Source of the DNA: Nymphalis io | Lineage: Eukaryota; Arthropoda; Insecta; Lepidoptera; Nymphalidae | Assembly (NCBI RefSeq): GCF_905147045.1 | Contig: NC_065918.1 | Location: 620,001-684,000, forward strand | Reading direction: 5' to 3' | DNA: 64,000 nucleotides | Part shown: positions 1-10,200 of the stretch, piece by piece | How positions within the stretch are numbered: position 1 is the first letter of the stretch | How the letters are laid out: each line of letters opens with the position of its first letter | Program-made: the position numbers and the translations under genes | The notes under the pieces: generated by a model | The model's database searches: none | Seen by the model: the letters and a program-made list of their open reading frames with translations, nothing else | What the model was told of the DNA's origin: nothing

Positions 1-119
1 TAAATTATAGACCCGTTCTACTTCGCAACGTGAAATTAAGGAAAGACAAATATGTCTAATATATGCCCCGTCTTGTCTATGTCATTTAAAATTACCGGTC
101 CAAATTGCAAATGGAGGAA

Positions 120-226
120 ATCTGCATATGTCTAATTTCACAGAAATATTGCCACGTGTCTATTTACCAAGCCGCGCTGGAGCAGCATTTTAGCTCCAAA
201 CTTTCCCCTCAAAGGAAGAGAAGTTT
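120..226 (+). repeat. Degraded SINE family C fragment
   Basis: This matches the body of the family C SINE seen better at 28.94 kb and 47.58 kb: a stretch reading like its TGTCTAATTTCAC block, then a GGAGCAGC block, then GCTCCAAACTTTC. It is diverged and lacks the tRNA-like head. The identity comes from comparing copies by eye. Confidence 0.5.
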
Positions 227-578
227 ACAGTCATGGTATTTTTAATATCTTATATTCCGGAATGTTTATGTTTATTGTCCTTATTGTTATTACTAATTTC
301 TTCATTCTTAGGTCAAATAATACTCACAAAGAGGTCAATGATGTATGCAATTAGGTTGGAGTTGTACAGGCGCCGGCGATGGTCAGGCCAAATACTGCGG
401 ACTTGCATACATGGCTTGGTGTCCCAATACGGTAGATAATAATAGTGCTTGTCGCCACAAGTGGTGGCTTTGACAGGATGCGTCATACTCTGCCAGTAGC
501 CCGTGTCTGAACTTGTTTCATCTGAAAGTTATTCACTGATATACTAACGAAATCATTTAGGTTTGGCTGCGTTACAAT
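227..578. other. Intergenic or intronic stretch, nothing recognised
   Basis: No coding segment or repeat family was recognised. A 68-codon open frame at 233-439 shows no domain and looks like chance. The block at 370-510 is more GC-rich than its surroundings and may be old transposon sequence. Confidence 0.4.
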
Positions 579-637
579 CTATCCGTGTATATATATCCGT
601 GTATATATATCCGTATATATGTATCCGTGTATCCGTG
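579..637 (+). repeat. Tandem TATATATCCGTG-type repeat
   Basis: The unit TATATATCCGTG is repeated about five times with small length changes. It lies immediately upstream of the 5' region of the LINE that starts near 655, so it may be the insertion target or be produced by the 5' junction. Confidence 0.75.
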
Positions 638-654
638 CAGTGACGGAGAAAGAA

Positions 655-3532
655 TACATTTCACTGCCCCTCTCTTTCCCATGGGTGTCGTAAGAGGCGA
701 CTAAGGGATATCTGAGCGACCATCTGCTCATCTGGTGGTAGGATGCTAACATCCGCCTGGCTTGTTACCACCGTACGCATGGTGAAAAACTCGTGAAATG
801 GCTTGCAGCCGCGTTTCGAGGTCAGCCAGCGTACAGCCAGTGCCCGAGCGAGTATTGCCGCGATGGGTGTTGGTCCAGTGGAGACGGCTGTTGAACCAAT
901 GCCGGGGGAAACTGTATTGACCTGCCGGACAGGGAGACGAAACGGCTGTTCCGCTGGCCGCCCGTGGCATATGGCCTTCTCCATGTTGGTGGTACGTGTG
1001 GACCTGGTTCGTCAGAGTCGAGTCTACGAGTGCCTCTACAGATCCCACAATGGTGACTTGGAGACAAGCCGATTATTCGACCATCTTAGTCGGGTGGTAG
1101 ATGCTGCGCAAGAGCAGTTTCCTAACGCGGAATTGGTGTTTTTGGGGGATTTTAATGCTCACCATGAATCATGGTTGAAATCCCTCAAAAGTGACCATGC
1201 TGGAAGAACTGCTCATGCTTTTGCTCTCACACACGACTTGACCCCACTGTTTGATCAGCCCACCAGGATCCCAGACATTGATGGGCAAGCGCCTTCTCTA
1301 CTGGATCTTCTGCTGACTTCTCACCCGGTGGAATATCAGGTTGTGGTTCAAGCTCCACTTGGTTCTTCGGATCACGGCCTTATATCTACCAAAGTGCCAC
1401 AGGCCAAGCTGCCGCCATCAGCGGTATGCAAACGTCGCGTTTGGCACTATAAGTCGGCAGATTGGGACGGTATGCGCGATTACTATGCGTCAGTCCCTTG
1501 GAAGGAACGTTGCTTCAGTGGTAATGACCCGACAGCTAGTGCCGCTGCTGTTGCTGATGAGATCATGTTAGGAATGGAATACTACATTCCTAGCTCTGAT
1601 CTCATCAATAGGGGTACGCGTAACCGTTGGTTCACGCGTGAATGTGCCGACGCTGTATCATCTAAGCAGGCGGCATATCGCGCGTGGATCAACGGCTGCA
1701 TTAGCGGGGCATCTAACATTGACTCACTGAAAGCAAACTACAATAAAAATTCCAAGTCCTGTAGGAAGGCATACACGAGAGCGGATGCACAGCGCATTGT
1801 ACAGATTGGTCATGACCTTATTTCGCATCCTAGGGGCTCCCGTAGCTTCTGGCGTCTGACCAAGTCTGTGCAAAACAACTTCTGCCAACCTTCGCTGCCA
1901 CCGCTCAGAAATCCGGACGGATCGCTAGCTCACAGTCCGCAGGAGAAAGCCGACCTCCTGGCTAAACTCTTTGCCGACAACTCTGTGATCGATGATTGTA
2001 GTGCGCAGCCACCAACAATACCTTCATGTGGCCACACGATGCCTGACATCAAAATCAGGCAACGTGATGTCCCTGCGGAGCTGCAATCACTCGATATACG
2101 GAAAGCTAGCGGTCCCGATGGAATACCAGCCATTGTGCTGAAGAAGTGCGCGGCGGAGCTGTCTCCTGTGTTAACGCGCCTGTTCCAACTTTCTCTCTCT
2201 TCGGGATGTGTGCCGGAGGCTTGGAGAAGAGCTAATGTGCAAGCGGTTCCCAAAAAAGGGGATCGGTCTGACCCGGCAAATTATCGGCCAATAGCTATCA
2301 CCTCAGTACTTTGTAAGGTGATGGAACGGATTTTAAACAACCAACTGATCCATTACCTAGAAGATCACTGTCTAATTAATGATCGTCAGTACGGGTTTCG
2401 ACCAAAACGGTCCACAGGTGATCTTCTAGCGTACGTAACGCACCTCTGGGGTGAAGCTATCGACAAGCATGGAGAATCGTTGGCTGTCAGCCTCGATATC
2501 TCCAAGGCTTTCGACAGGGTCTGGCACAGAAGTCTTCTCTCCAAGCTACCGGCATATGGTTTGCCTGCTCAGCTATGCACCTGGATTGCCAGCTTCCTAC
2601 ACAAGCGTAGCCTTCGTGTTTTAGTAGATGGTTGCGCTTCACAATTCTATGTAGTGAATGCTGGGGTCCCCCAGGGATCTGTGCTATCTCCCACACTCTT
2701 TCTTTTGCATATCAATGATATGCTCTCCCTTGGGAACATACATTGCTATGCAGATGATAGTACAGTGCATGGTGGATACCACGGACGCGCAGTGGCTGGG
2801 CGGGCGGAAACTGAGGAGAGGCGGGAGAATCTTGTTATTAAACTCGATAGGACATCAGAGCTCATCGCCAAATGGGGTTCTGATAATCTTGTTGAGTTTA
2901 ATGCCAAGAAAACACAGGTGTGCGCTCTCACAGCGAAAAAGTCACCATTTTACCCTCATCCCTCCTTCTGTGGCACATCGCTGATGATACTGATGGACGT
3001 TCGCTGCGACCTTAGTCCAAGGGATTACATCGAGGCTATTATAAAAACAGCTTCACGAAAACTCGGAGTTCTGAACAAGGTGCGGCGCTTTTTCACGCCA
3101 CAACAACTGTGCCTGTTATACAAAACACAGGTACGGTCTTGCGTTGAATATTGCTCGCACCTTTGGGATGGCTCCGCTAAGTACCCAATGGAGGCCTTGG
3201 ACCGGTTGCAGCGACGTGCAGTACGCATTATTGGCGACGTAAAGGTCACAAACACCCTTGAACCTTTACAATTACGTCGCGAGATAGCAGCACTGAGCGC
3301 TTTCTATCGTCTGTATCACGGCGAGTGCTCTGAGGAATTATTCTCTCTAATTCCTGCTTCCCCCTTCCTTCTTAAGTCCACGCGAGCTTCTTGCGGGCCG
3401 GCAACGCGGGGACGGCTAGTACAGAACATTCTTCCCGACAGTACTGGCCGTCGTCGCGTTTGGACTCTACTACCACTTACCATCAGGTGGAGTAGAGTCA
3501 TTTGCCATCCCGGGGCATATAAAAAAAAAAAA
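655..3532 (+). mobile_element. Non-LTR retrotransposon (CR1/Jockey group), nearly full
   Basis: The element carries a 5' leader with a motif at 681-708 that also occurs in the RTE element at 42.93 kb. An endonuclease plus reverse transcriptase ORF follows, then a 3' end closing in a 12-A tract at 3521-3532. A 3'-truncated relative lies at 54171-54568 on the opposite strand and a 52-bp stub at 13320-13371. It sits on the plus strand, opposite to the ferlin gene, downstream of ferlin exon 12. No clear target duplication was found. Clade assignment is from protein motifs only; CR1 and Jockey cannot be separated here without a tree. Confidence 0.85.
681..708 (+). other. Conserved LINE 5' leader motif
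   Basis: This 28-nt block, centred on GTCGTAAGAGGCGAC, is repeated with two differences at 42933-42960, upstream of the RTE endonuclease. The core can pair GTCG with CGAC. Its presence ahead of two LINEs of different clades is seen directly; its role is unknown. Confidence 0.7.
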
Positions 3533-3562
3533 TCTGTTTATTTAAAAGTTATGCAATTATAA
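803..3562 (+). CDS. LINE ORF: endonuclease (N-truncated) + reverse transcriptase
   Basis: This is a 919-codon open frame. Residues ~70-200 match the C-terminal half of an exonuclease-endonuclease-phosphatase domain: GDFNAH at ~115 and SDHG at ~189 are the catalytic Asp/Asn and Asp/His motifs. The reverse transcriptase follows, with SGPDGIP, NYRPIAIT at ~493, a DISKAFDRVWH palm motif, GVPQGSVLSP and the catalytic YADDS at ~648. The first ~70 residues do not look like an endonuclease, and the domain's N-terminal catalytic strands (Asn, Glu) are absent, so the enzyme is probably inactive. Near the C terminus ~190 nt are missing compared with the copy at 54.2 kb. That shifts the frame past the normal stop, so the ORF runs through the poly-A tract into host DNA. 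The start codon is uncertain. Confidence 0.85.
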   Translation: MQPRFEVSQRTASARASIAAMGVGPVETAVEPMPGETVLTCRTGRRNGCSAGRPWHMAFSMLVVRVDLVRQSRVYECLYRSHNGDLETSRLFDHLSRVVDAAQEQFPNAELVFLGDFNAHHESWLKSLKSDHAGRTAHAFALTHDLTPLFDQPTRIPDIDGQAPSLLDLLLTSHPVEYQVVVQAPLGSSDHGLISTKVPQAKLPPSAVCKRRVWHYKSADWDGMRDYYASVPWKERCFSGNDPTASAAAVADEIMLGMEYYIPSSDLINRGTRNRWFTRECADAVSSKQAAYRAWINGCISGASNIDSLKANYNKNSKSCRKAYTRADAQRIVQIGHDLISHPRGSRSFWRLTKSVQNNFCQPSLPPLRNPDGSLAHSPQEKADLLAKLFADNSVIDDCSAQPPTIPSCGHTMPDIKIRQRDVPAELQSLDIRKASGPDGIPAIVLKKCAAELSPVLTRLFQLSLSSGCVPEAWRRANVQAVPKKGDRSDPANYRPIAITSVLCKVMERILNNQLIHYLEDHCLINDRQYGFRPKRSTGDLLAYVTHLWGEAIDKHGESLAVSLDISKAFDRVWHRSLLSKLPAYGLPAQLCTWIASFLHKRSLRVLVDGCASQFYVVNAGVPQGSVLSPTLFLLHINDMLSLGNIHCYADDSTVHGGYHGRAVAGRAETEERRENLVIKLDRTSELIAKWGSDNLVEFNAKKTQVCALTAKKSPFYPHPSFCGTSLMILMDVRCDLSPRDYIEAIIKTASRKLGVLNKVRRFFTPQQLCLLYKTQVRSCVEYCSHLWDGSAKYPMEALDRLQRRAVRIIGDVKVTNTLEPLQLRREIAALSAFYRLYHGECSEELFSLIPASPFLLKSTRASCGPATRGRLVQNILPDSTGRRRVWTLLPLTIRWSRVICHPGAYKKKKSVYLKVMQL

Positions 3563-3716
3563 AATTATTATTACTTCTATTTAAAGTTTATTTAAAATTA
3601 CGTTGAAAAGAATCTGTTTGCAAGTATTTTTACTAATGTGTGTTCTCGTTATCTTAATGTTAGGTGTGTTTCTACAATATCGAGATAATGCTAAAGTATT
3701 TAAAATATATTTATAC

Positions 3717-3991
3717 CTAGGTTGATGTGATCCAAGTCTTGAGGTCTCTTTAAGGACTGGTTACGGCCATCTCTATTGTTTCCAGCGTTACCGATGCTCA
3801 ACTCAAATTGAATTGGCTTGTCGACAATACTCTTGTCAATCATGTTCACATCGTAGATGCATGCAAATAAGAAAAATTGCTCGTTTTTCTCGTAAGAAGC
3901 TTCATGAATTGGTATAATAGGTTCGATTACGACATTTGACGATGAAAAATCGAAACTGTCGATGATCTCAGTACGAACTGAGATGAGAAGT
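3717..3991 (-). CDS. Otof: Otoferlin-like ferlin, exon 12 (segment after C2C)
   Basis: The exon encodes ~91 residues starting LLISVRTEI and containing EQFFLFACIYDVNMIDKS and KPIQFELSIGN. These match the conserved ferlin segment that follows C2C, where otoferlins read FFLFGAF...MIDR...KPI.FE..IGN. The acceptor is TTACAG, and one base completes an Arg codon with exon 11. The donor is a weak GTATAA; the frame stops 15 nt into the intron, so a donor must lie here. The last ~12 codons (Lys/Arg/Asp-rich) probably lead into the region before FerA. Later exons lie beyond the left edge. The exon ends in phase 1. Confidence 0.88.
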
Positions 3992-4133
3992 CTGTAAGAT
4001 GACAATTTTTAACGAATTAATATTCATCGTCATTCATTTTTCTCAATTCTATAATCATTACGTAAAATAAAAATGATTTTATTTTTTATAATTAAATTTT
4101 ACGTTATAATCGTAAATATGTGGAAATGCTTAC

Positions 4134-4257
4134 CTAGCTCGGTATGCAACGCCTTCTCCTATTCCCGAATTGAGATCAGAATGTTGATCAATTAGACTAT
4201 AATCACGAGTAGATCCGTACATATATACGTAGGATGGTCCGAATGTTGGTAAAAAAC
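4134..4257 (-). CDS. Otof: Otoferlin-like ferlin, exon 11 (end of C2C)
   Basis: The exon encodes GFLPTFGPSYVYMYGS, then YSLIDQH, then GIGEGVAYRAR. In otoferlin, FLPT.GP.WV..YGS and EGVSFRARL mark the end of C2C and the following strand, so the match is distinctive. The acceptor TTTCTAG and donor GTAAGC are both canonical. Two bases complete the Gly codon begun in exon 10, and the exon leaves two bases (AG) for the Arg codon shared with exon 12. Confidence 0.93.
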
Positions 4258-4489
4258 CTAGAAAAATAGATACACGTAAAAACATCATATAAGTAATATA
4301 TGATCCAATTTTCATTTAAGATGACTAAATACAGAGCCAATGGATTTCTAATTTGGTAACAGGAGTATTTTTAACTTTCCCATATTTCCGATATGGGTAA
4401 GTTAATAAAACTCACCAAGTCAGAAATACAAAAGTCCTAGATCAATACCTATTGCTGTTTAGTAAAAAAGGATACGAAAGAACACAAAG

Positions 4490-4677
4490 AACGAACGAAT
4501 TTGATACCTAATTCCTCCTTAACGTCTTGACCGATTTGGATGAAATTTTGTTTGTATATTTCAAAGGGTTCCTGGACGGTTTGAAAACACAATTGACCCG
4601 GTAGGTGGCACTGCTGGCGTAAGTCACCAAATGAAAAAATATTTGTATGGCAGGACGACGTCTGCCGGGTCCGCTAG
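4490..4677 (+). mobile_element. Helitron 3' end
   Basis: The sequence ends GGGTCCGCTAG followed by T, fitting the CTRR|T terminus of Helitrons. A short hairpin (GGCAG ... CTGCC) sits ~10 nt before the end. The upstream text with TTTCAAAGGGTTCC and AATTGACCCGGTAGG is of the kind found in many lepidopteran Helitron copies. No Rep/helicase is present, so it is non-autonomous. The 3' end stops 66 nt short of the exon 10 splice donor. Confidence 0.75.
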
Positions 4678-4743
4678 TATAATATATATTTTTTAGATAT
4701 AATAATATAATTAAGTTGAATTATGTAATACAAAAAAACGTAC

Positions 4744-4930
4744 CTCCATCTGCGTCGTTGGAAATGGTTCTTAGGTCGAGAAAATGGGTACCGATAACAC
4801 TCGGACGTACTGCGCGGTTGTCTTTGATTTGTAATTTGATGCGATGGCACAGCGGTGGAAACATCTCCGTGAATATTATTTGTTCATTCCACACTGGGTT
4901 GTAAGTATTTTTCTTCACCGATGTGTATCC
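4744..4930 (-). CDS. Otof: Otoferlin-like ferlin, exon 10 (C2C, second half)
   Basis: The exon begins in phase 0 after acceptor CAAATTAG and encodes GYTSVKKNTYNPVWNEQ, then FTEMFPPLCHRIKLQIKD, IGTHFLDLR and ISNDADG. NPVWNEQ and FPPLC.R...QI.D are hallmark otoferlin/ferlin C2C strands. The IKD motif places an Asp in the third calcium-binding loop, but the usual DxD pattern continues as DNR, so full calcium coordination is doubtful. The donor is GTACGT. The exon is 187 nt, the same length as exon 9, and ends in phase 1. Confidence 0.94.
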
Positions 4931-5082
4931 CTAATTTGAATTTCGAATTTAAAAATTAAAATATTGGAAAACGAAAACGAGAAAATTTCAAAATAACGAG
5001 AGTTGTACTTCTACCTTCAAAAATCATCGTACAAACATTAAAATAAATAATTTAATGTATAATCTATACTTCATATACTTAC

Positions 5083-5269
5083 AATCATGCCAGCGAAGGA
5101 AACGTTAACATAAGGATCCACGAGATTTTGCTTTTCTCCAGTAAGCGCTTTCTTAACATTTGCCATGACAGAAAAGTTCATATTAGGAAGGCCCTCTGCC
5201 TTGTAAATCTGTATAATGAAGCGAGCACGCTGACGCTCGTGAGGTACACCGTCCGGGAGCAATAGGTTT
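5083..5269 (-). CDS. Otof: Otoferlin-like ferlin, exon 9 (C2C, first half)
   Basis: After acceptor TTTTAG the exon completes a Gly codon and encodes NLLLPDGVPHERQRARF, then IYKAEGLPNMNFSVMANVKKA, then LVDPYVNVSFAGM. The run LLLPxGVPxERQ.ARF and MANVKKA are strongly diagnostic of otoferlin-type ferlins. VDPYV supplies the second Asp of calcium loop 1, while the first is replaced by Pro-Asn. The donor is GTAAGT in phase 0. Exon 8 ends DDDDIEG, giving the familiar acidic join to LLLP. Confidence 0.95.
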
Positions 5270-8200
5270 CTAAAACAAGTTAATTATTTAGTAAAATAAT
5301 AAAAGTGAAATACGGCTTAAGTGCAGCCTTAGATAAATAATAAATTATTATTATTACTAAATATAGTATATAAAATAATAAAGTAATATTTTTATCTGAT
5401 ATAAAAGCAGTCGCAGAGTTACCCATTTAGTTAGTTATTTGACTTAATTCACTACAAGCGGCTTAATGATCTTTAGCTTTATGCATCTTCATAATTTAAT
5501 TCGAATCCTTATGTCTGAGCATCGAATGTCATTTAGTAATCGTCATCCCATCGGATTATAGGAAACTGCCCAAAGTGCGCAAAGCATCGCACGATCCGTG
5601 CAGAGGAGGGCCATTGCAGATGTTTTAGTAGCTTAAACTCCAAACAACCCGGTTTTCCCTCGGAAGCCTTCTGAACCTTTATTACAAAAACAGACTTGGC
5701 ACTGTTCTCCTATGTCGGAACCACACGGTTGAAATCGTTATCATCATCATCCGAAGCTCTTTTGTAATTCCATGTAACAAATTTGTTCATAAAAACGTAG
5801 CACTATGTTGCAATGCACATGTAATACAATTTTATTTGTATGAACAATGTATCTATATTGAAGACAAAGTGAATAAAATACAAAGAATACATACGATTCG
5901 CATGTAAAATAAAAGAAAATAAATTGTTTCTCGACTGGACTCCCAGGCTCCCTGAGCCCCGGAGCGAGCAACTGCGCCTTGTTCGGGATCGAAAACATAC
6001 TAAATGAACTTTATTTATGACATTTCTGAGAGCTCCTTTCTCATTATTTCATTTTATAATTTGCAAAGGGATTATTAGAATCCATTATATATTTTTTACA
6101 AAAAAATATATTGCATATTTATAATTCCTAGCCTTGTGTGTAATTTAAGTCATTCTAATACGAAACTTGCTATTGATTTGGTAATTTGAGACCTGCATTC
6201 CACAAACATTCGTGAATCCATAATTAACTTCAACGTTGAGCTTCAGTTTATTATTATTAAAAAAATTAAACACAATTATGACTTCTGCCTCACCAATATT
6301 TTATGCTTAAAACGGTCCGAGTAGAAACAAGTTTTACGAGTTTCAGATAGGGGCATAAACATGAAATAACGTATGTCTTAACATTTAAGGAGACGTAAAA
6401 GCTACCTTGACATAAACTATGGGCATCGATAGATACCGCTTGACCTTACAAATATATATTTCAAATAAACTTTCAGAATATTAGGCACTGGATCAGCTTT
6501 GTGGAACAAGCTCGAAACCTTTTCCATAAATGGAGAAGAAGCCACAGCTGGGAGTGGGGTATTTTAATTTACACTTTACACTTTTGTGTCTTCGTAGGGT
6601 CGTCGAGCTGATCTGATCTCTTTATTCCATCTAATCGGATGAGTGTATGGTTTGTGCACCCACTTATGCTTCATGTACTTTAGACTTTGAGAGACGTTAA
6701 TGAGCGCTAACGGAGGATTTTTGGAAAAAAAGAAGGTAGTAGAAGAGTAAAATTTTTGTAACTAGAAATATGATGTTTACTCTTCTTTTTATTAATTAAA
6801 CAATTATCTGCTTAGAAAATTCAATCTTTATATTGAATATTATAATAATACTGATAATATTTAAGTTATTTATTTGTTTTAATTAAATTTATAGTTAAGC
6901 TTATACACCTTGAGGCAAATTTCGAACATGTTCTTTAAGTGAGAGATCGCCATTTTTGAGACTAGAAAATGTATATTGGTATTTTGCATTCTTTATAAAT
7001 TAAATAGTTATAGCGCCGTATATTTAGCAAATTAATCCCTTAAGCGGGATAAATTGGGGATGAAGGCTTCTATAGAGGTATTTTTATGTTAGTTGAAAAT
7101 TGTTGCTTAGAATTATGTTTATTGTTTATTTTTTGAAAATTAATTTCTTAAGAGGGTGAAATTGGGATGAAAACTTTTATGAAAGTTGATCCTTTTTTAA
7201 TTAAAACGTGGAACGTGGAATTCAAAATTTAATTGTATGTAGAAGTGGGCATCTGATATTGAAATGAAACTATAAGATAGAAACAGGCAACCAAAAGACT
7301 CTAAGATTTACATACATGTATCCAAAGATGTTTAATTGACATTCTTCAGAATAATTTGTAAAATATGTATATACGGATAAAAAATTTAAATAGTTTATTG
7401 CCGGTCATTGTAGATAGAAGCAAGGAAATCAGACCGCGAACCATAAAGGGTGTGTAAGGGACGCGAAAGTGAAATCTAAAATTTTGCTGCTTCTAAGCAC
7501 GCTCTTAATTTATTTGTTTAAACTTAAAGTCTAAACAGCACAAAAAACACTAATATTTAAGAAACGACTATGATATTTCCGATTCGAAAGCCCATTGAGC
7601 TCGGGCTATTTAATATATAAATTTATGATTCCGTTATTTGTCCAGCACTCCTAACCAGTCACTGTCACTGCTGACTAACGTCCTTTTGGAACATGAGGAA
7701 GAAGGGTTGGCTTTATATACATATATATTTATAGACAAGCATATGGGCCACCGGATGGTAAGTGGTCAGTGGGCAGAAAGAATTAAAAGCAGAAATAATT
7801 GTAAGAAATGTTAATCATCCCCTACATCACTAATGCGCCACGAATGTTTGGAAATAAGATGTTATCCTATGTCCCTTGTGCCTGTAATTACACTGACTCA
7901 CTCACCCTTCCAACCGGACACAACAATACCACGTACTGCTGTTTTGCGGTATATTAATTTCCTCAACCTCAATATTAAATAAACTAGACCAATGACACTT
8001 ACGGGGGTACAAACAATATAACAACTTCAAAATAAAATTTGAAAATATTGATATTGTGTACATATACGAGATAAGACAGTGCTCTTGTTCAATTAATTTT
8101 TAGATAGTAAAGAATCAATAAGTGATAAACCCGCAACGATGCTGTGTCACGTCTAAAGCGTTAACCGGAGATGATAATGTGACATAAAAAGTTATTGAAA

Positions 8201-10043
8201 AATGGCTGCTTCACATAAATGTTGATTTATATAGCAAAAAAACATTTCAGCAGCGTTTATATCTACGAGTATGTAATATGTAACCATATGAGCTGAAATA
8301 ATATAGTGGATACAATAAATGGGTCTTAACCGATGTGACGAAACATGCATGTATCGAATTAAATAACTCGTCACAGTTATCACCTCCTCTCTAGAAGAGA
8401 CGGCAGGCTATGCGATATCAGTTTTCTAATTTTATTCTCTGTATTTTAGTGCAAGTTTTTGGTATAAAACTAGCAGCATACATCACATATTTGAAAATAA
8501 CATATTTCACTAAATTTCGTTAAACACGGCTAATATTATACATTTTTATTTTATTTTATTCAAAGTACTAGCAACTGCTACTGATATGAATATGAACCTC
8601 AGAATAGGTACATATACGAGAACTTGAGAAAAGAGGCACTTGTATTAAGGTAATTAAATATATAGAAATAAATCGTTTTGAACACATTTAAAATGAAATT
8701 GAAAAATCACGATAGTCTATACAGGATTGTGAGCAACGCAGTTTGCAGTTAAAATTTGAAAAAATTAAAAAGCATGTTGAATGTAAACAATCGAGAAATT
8801 ATCTTACAGGAACATTAATTTGAATGAATTAATTCATAAAATATGTTTCTCTCTACACCATCCCGAGTTATAAGAAAGTTCGTGAAATTGTTCTGGCCTA
8901 TTTAAATGTTAGTGCTCCAAACAAAATTTGATCTTTATACTTAAGAAAACACAGAACGGGATTTCTAACACGTTAAATGTTGCTTATATTTGACTGTTTT
9001 AAGCATACGCGTACATATTACATACGTACGTACATAGTCACAGGATAAAATTATATACACAGAACTTTTCGAAAAATGAACTATAAAAGCATTCTGTAAA
9101 TCGAAATGAGATTCTTTGAGATTGGTGCATTCAAACATACTAACTGTCCAAGCTTATAATATATTAATATGAATAAGTTGCAAATAATTTATATATGTGT
9201 TGAAATACAAAAGGTACCCGAAATCTAAATTAATGAAATAGTTGTAAGATACGTGTGAAAATGACGGCGAGAATATTGTAGAATTGTGTATCTGAGTTCA
9301 AAAACAGATATTAAATGCAATGTTCTCCACGAAGTATTTTTCGTTGATACATATTTATATTTATTTCAATAGGCTTAAAGTTACCAAAGCTAACTTTAAA
9401 CTAAAAAACAAATATATCGGAAACTGTTGATTCCATTAATATTCTAAACATTCAAAGACTTTTCAAAGCTGAATTAAAACAAAAAAATAAAAACAAAATA
9501 TTCACTCAATAGGCAAATTTGTTGAAACTGAGCTTTACTCATAAACTACAGCCTGAAATATAAACATATTTCATGAATAAATAACGCTATTCTTCAAACA
9601 TACGAGGTTTCAACTATGAGACCCTTGAAATTCGTTATGGAATATTTAAGTAGGCACAGTTGCGCTCAGAAACATTTGCGCTCTACATTTAATTTGATGA
9701 TGTATTCACTTTTTTAAGACGAGGTTCAGCCCACAATTTTGTTTGGATATAAAATTATTTTGACCATCCTTTTTTATGATAACCTACTCAGCCAGTGGCT
9801 TCCGAGTAAGTTTAATATTATTCAGAATTAACATATTAATTATCTGCTGTTTTTGCCTCTTCTCAGTGAAAAGACTAAGAGACAATGGCTATTTGTCGGA
9901 CATTTAGATATTCGATTCTAAACAGTTTATGACTATTATCATATACTTAAATATTTTCTCTTATCTAAATCAAATCTCTGACCACGGAACAGCGTGGAAG
10001 TTTCATTTGCTGAAATCTAATAATGAGCATAAGAAATACTTAC
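5270..10043. other. Ferlin intron 8 (about 4.8 kb)
   Basis: The intron is AT-rich sequence without coding signal. A family B repeat lies at 7720-7960. The stretch 5560-5760 is less AT-rich and may be old transposon DNA. Small open frames at 5747-5998 and 8192-8383 show no domain and were not accepted. Confidence 0.6.
7720..7960 (-). mobile_element. Family B poly-A repeat copy 1
   Basis: The copy contains GCATATGGGCCACC, GATGGTAAGTGGTC, GCCTGTAATTACAC and TACTGCTGTTTTGCGG, the diagnostic blocks of the ~290-bp family B seen at 14.36, 27.98 and 39.35 kb. Orientation follows the poly-A end of the better copies. It is diverged and lacks a clean A tract. Confidence 0.75.
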
Positions 10044-10200
10044 CCTTCTATGTCGTCATCGTCTCTATCACTCTTTGGCGGTATCTTGATCGGGTCACCT
10101 TTTGCGATGACGGTGATGTCACACTTGACGTAGCCCTTCGCACCAGCGGCCATATCTTCGGGGTCAGTAAGTAATGCCCACCTATGATAGAATTGACGAT
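10044..10200 (-). CDS. Otof: Otoferlin-like ferlin, exon 8 (FerI region)
   Basis: The exon encodes RQFYHRWALLTDPEDMAAG, then KGYVKCDITVIAKGDPIKIP and an acidic end RDDDDIEG. These match the FerI domain that joins C2B to C2C: W..L.DP.D...G.KGYVK.D..V...GD followed by DDIEG. The acceptor GCCGTAG was chosen over an internal ATAG because only it restores RQFYHR and the phase with exon 7 (G + AT gives Asp). The donor is GTAAGT and the exon ends in phase 2. Confidence 0.94.

Noticed and set aside
10141..10190. ATAG acceptor for exon 8 just before GTGGGCATTACT
   Set aside because: It would need an extra microexon for the RQFYHR residues; the upstream GCCGTAG acceptor encodes them in phase with exon 7.
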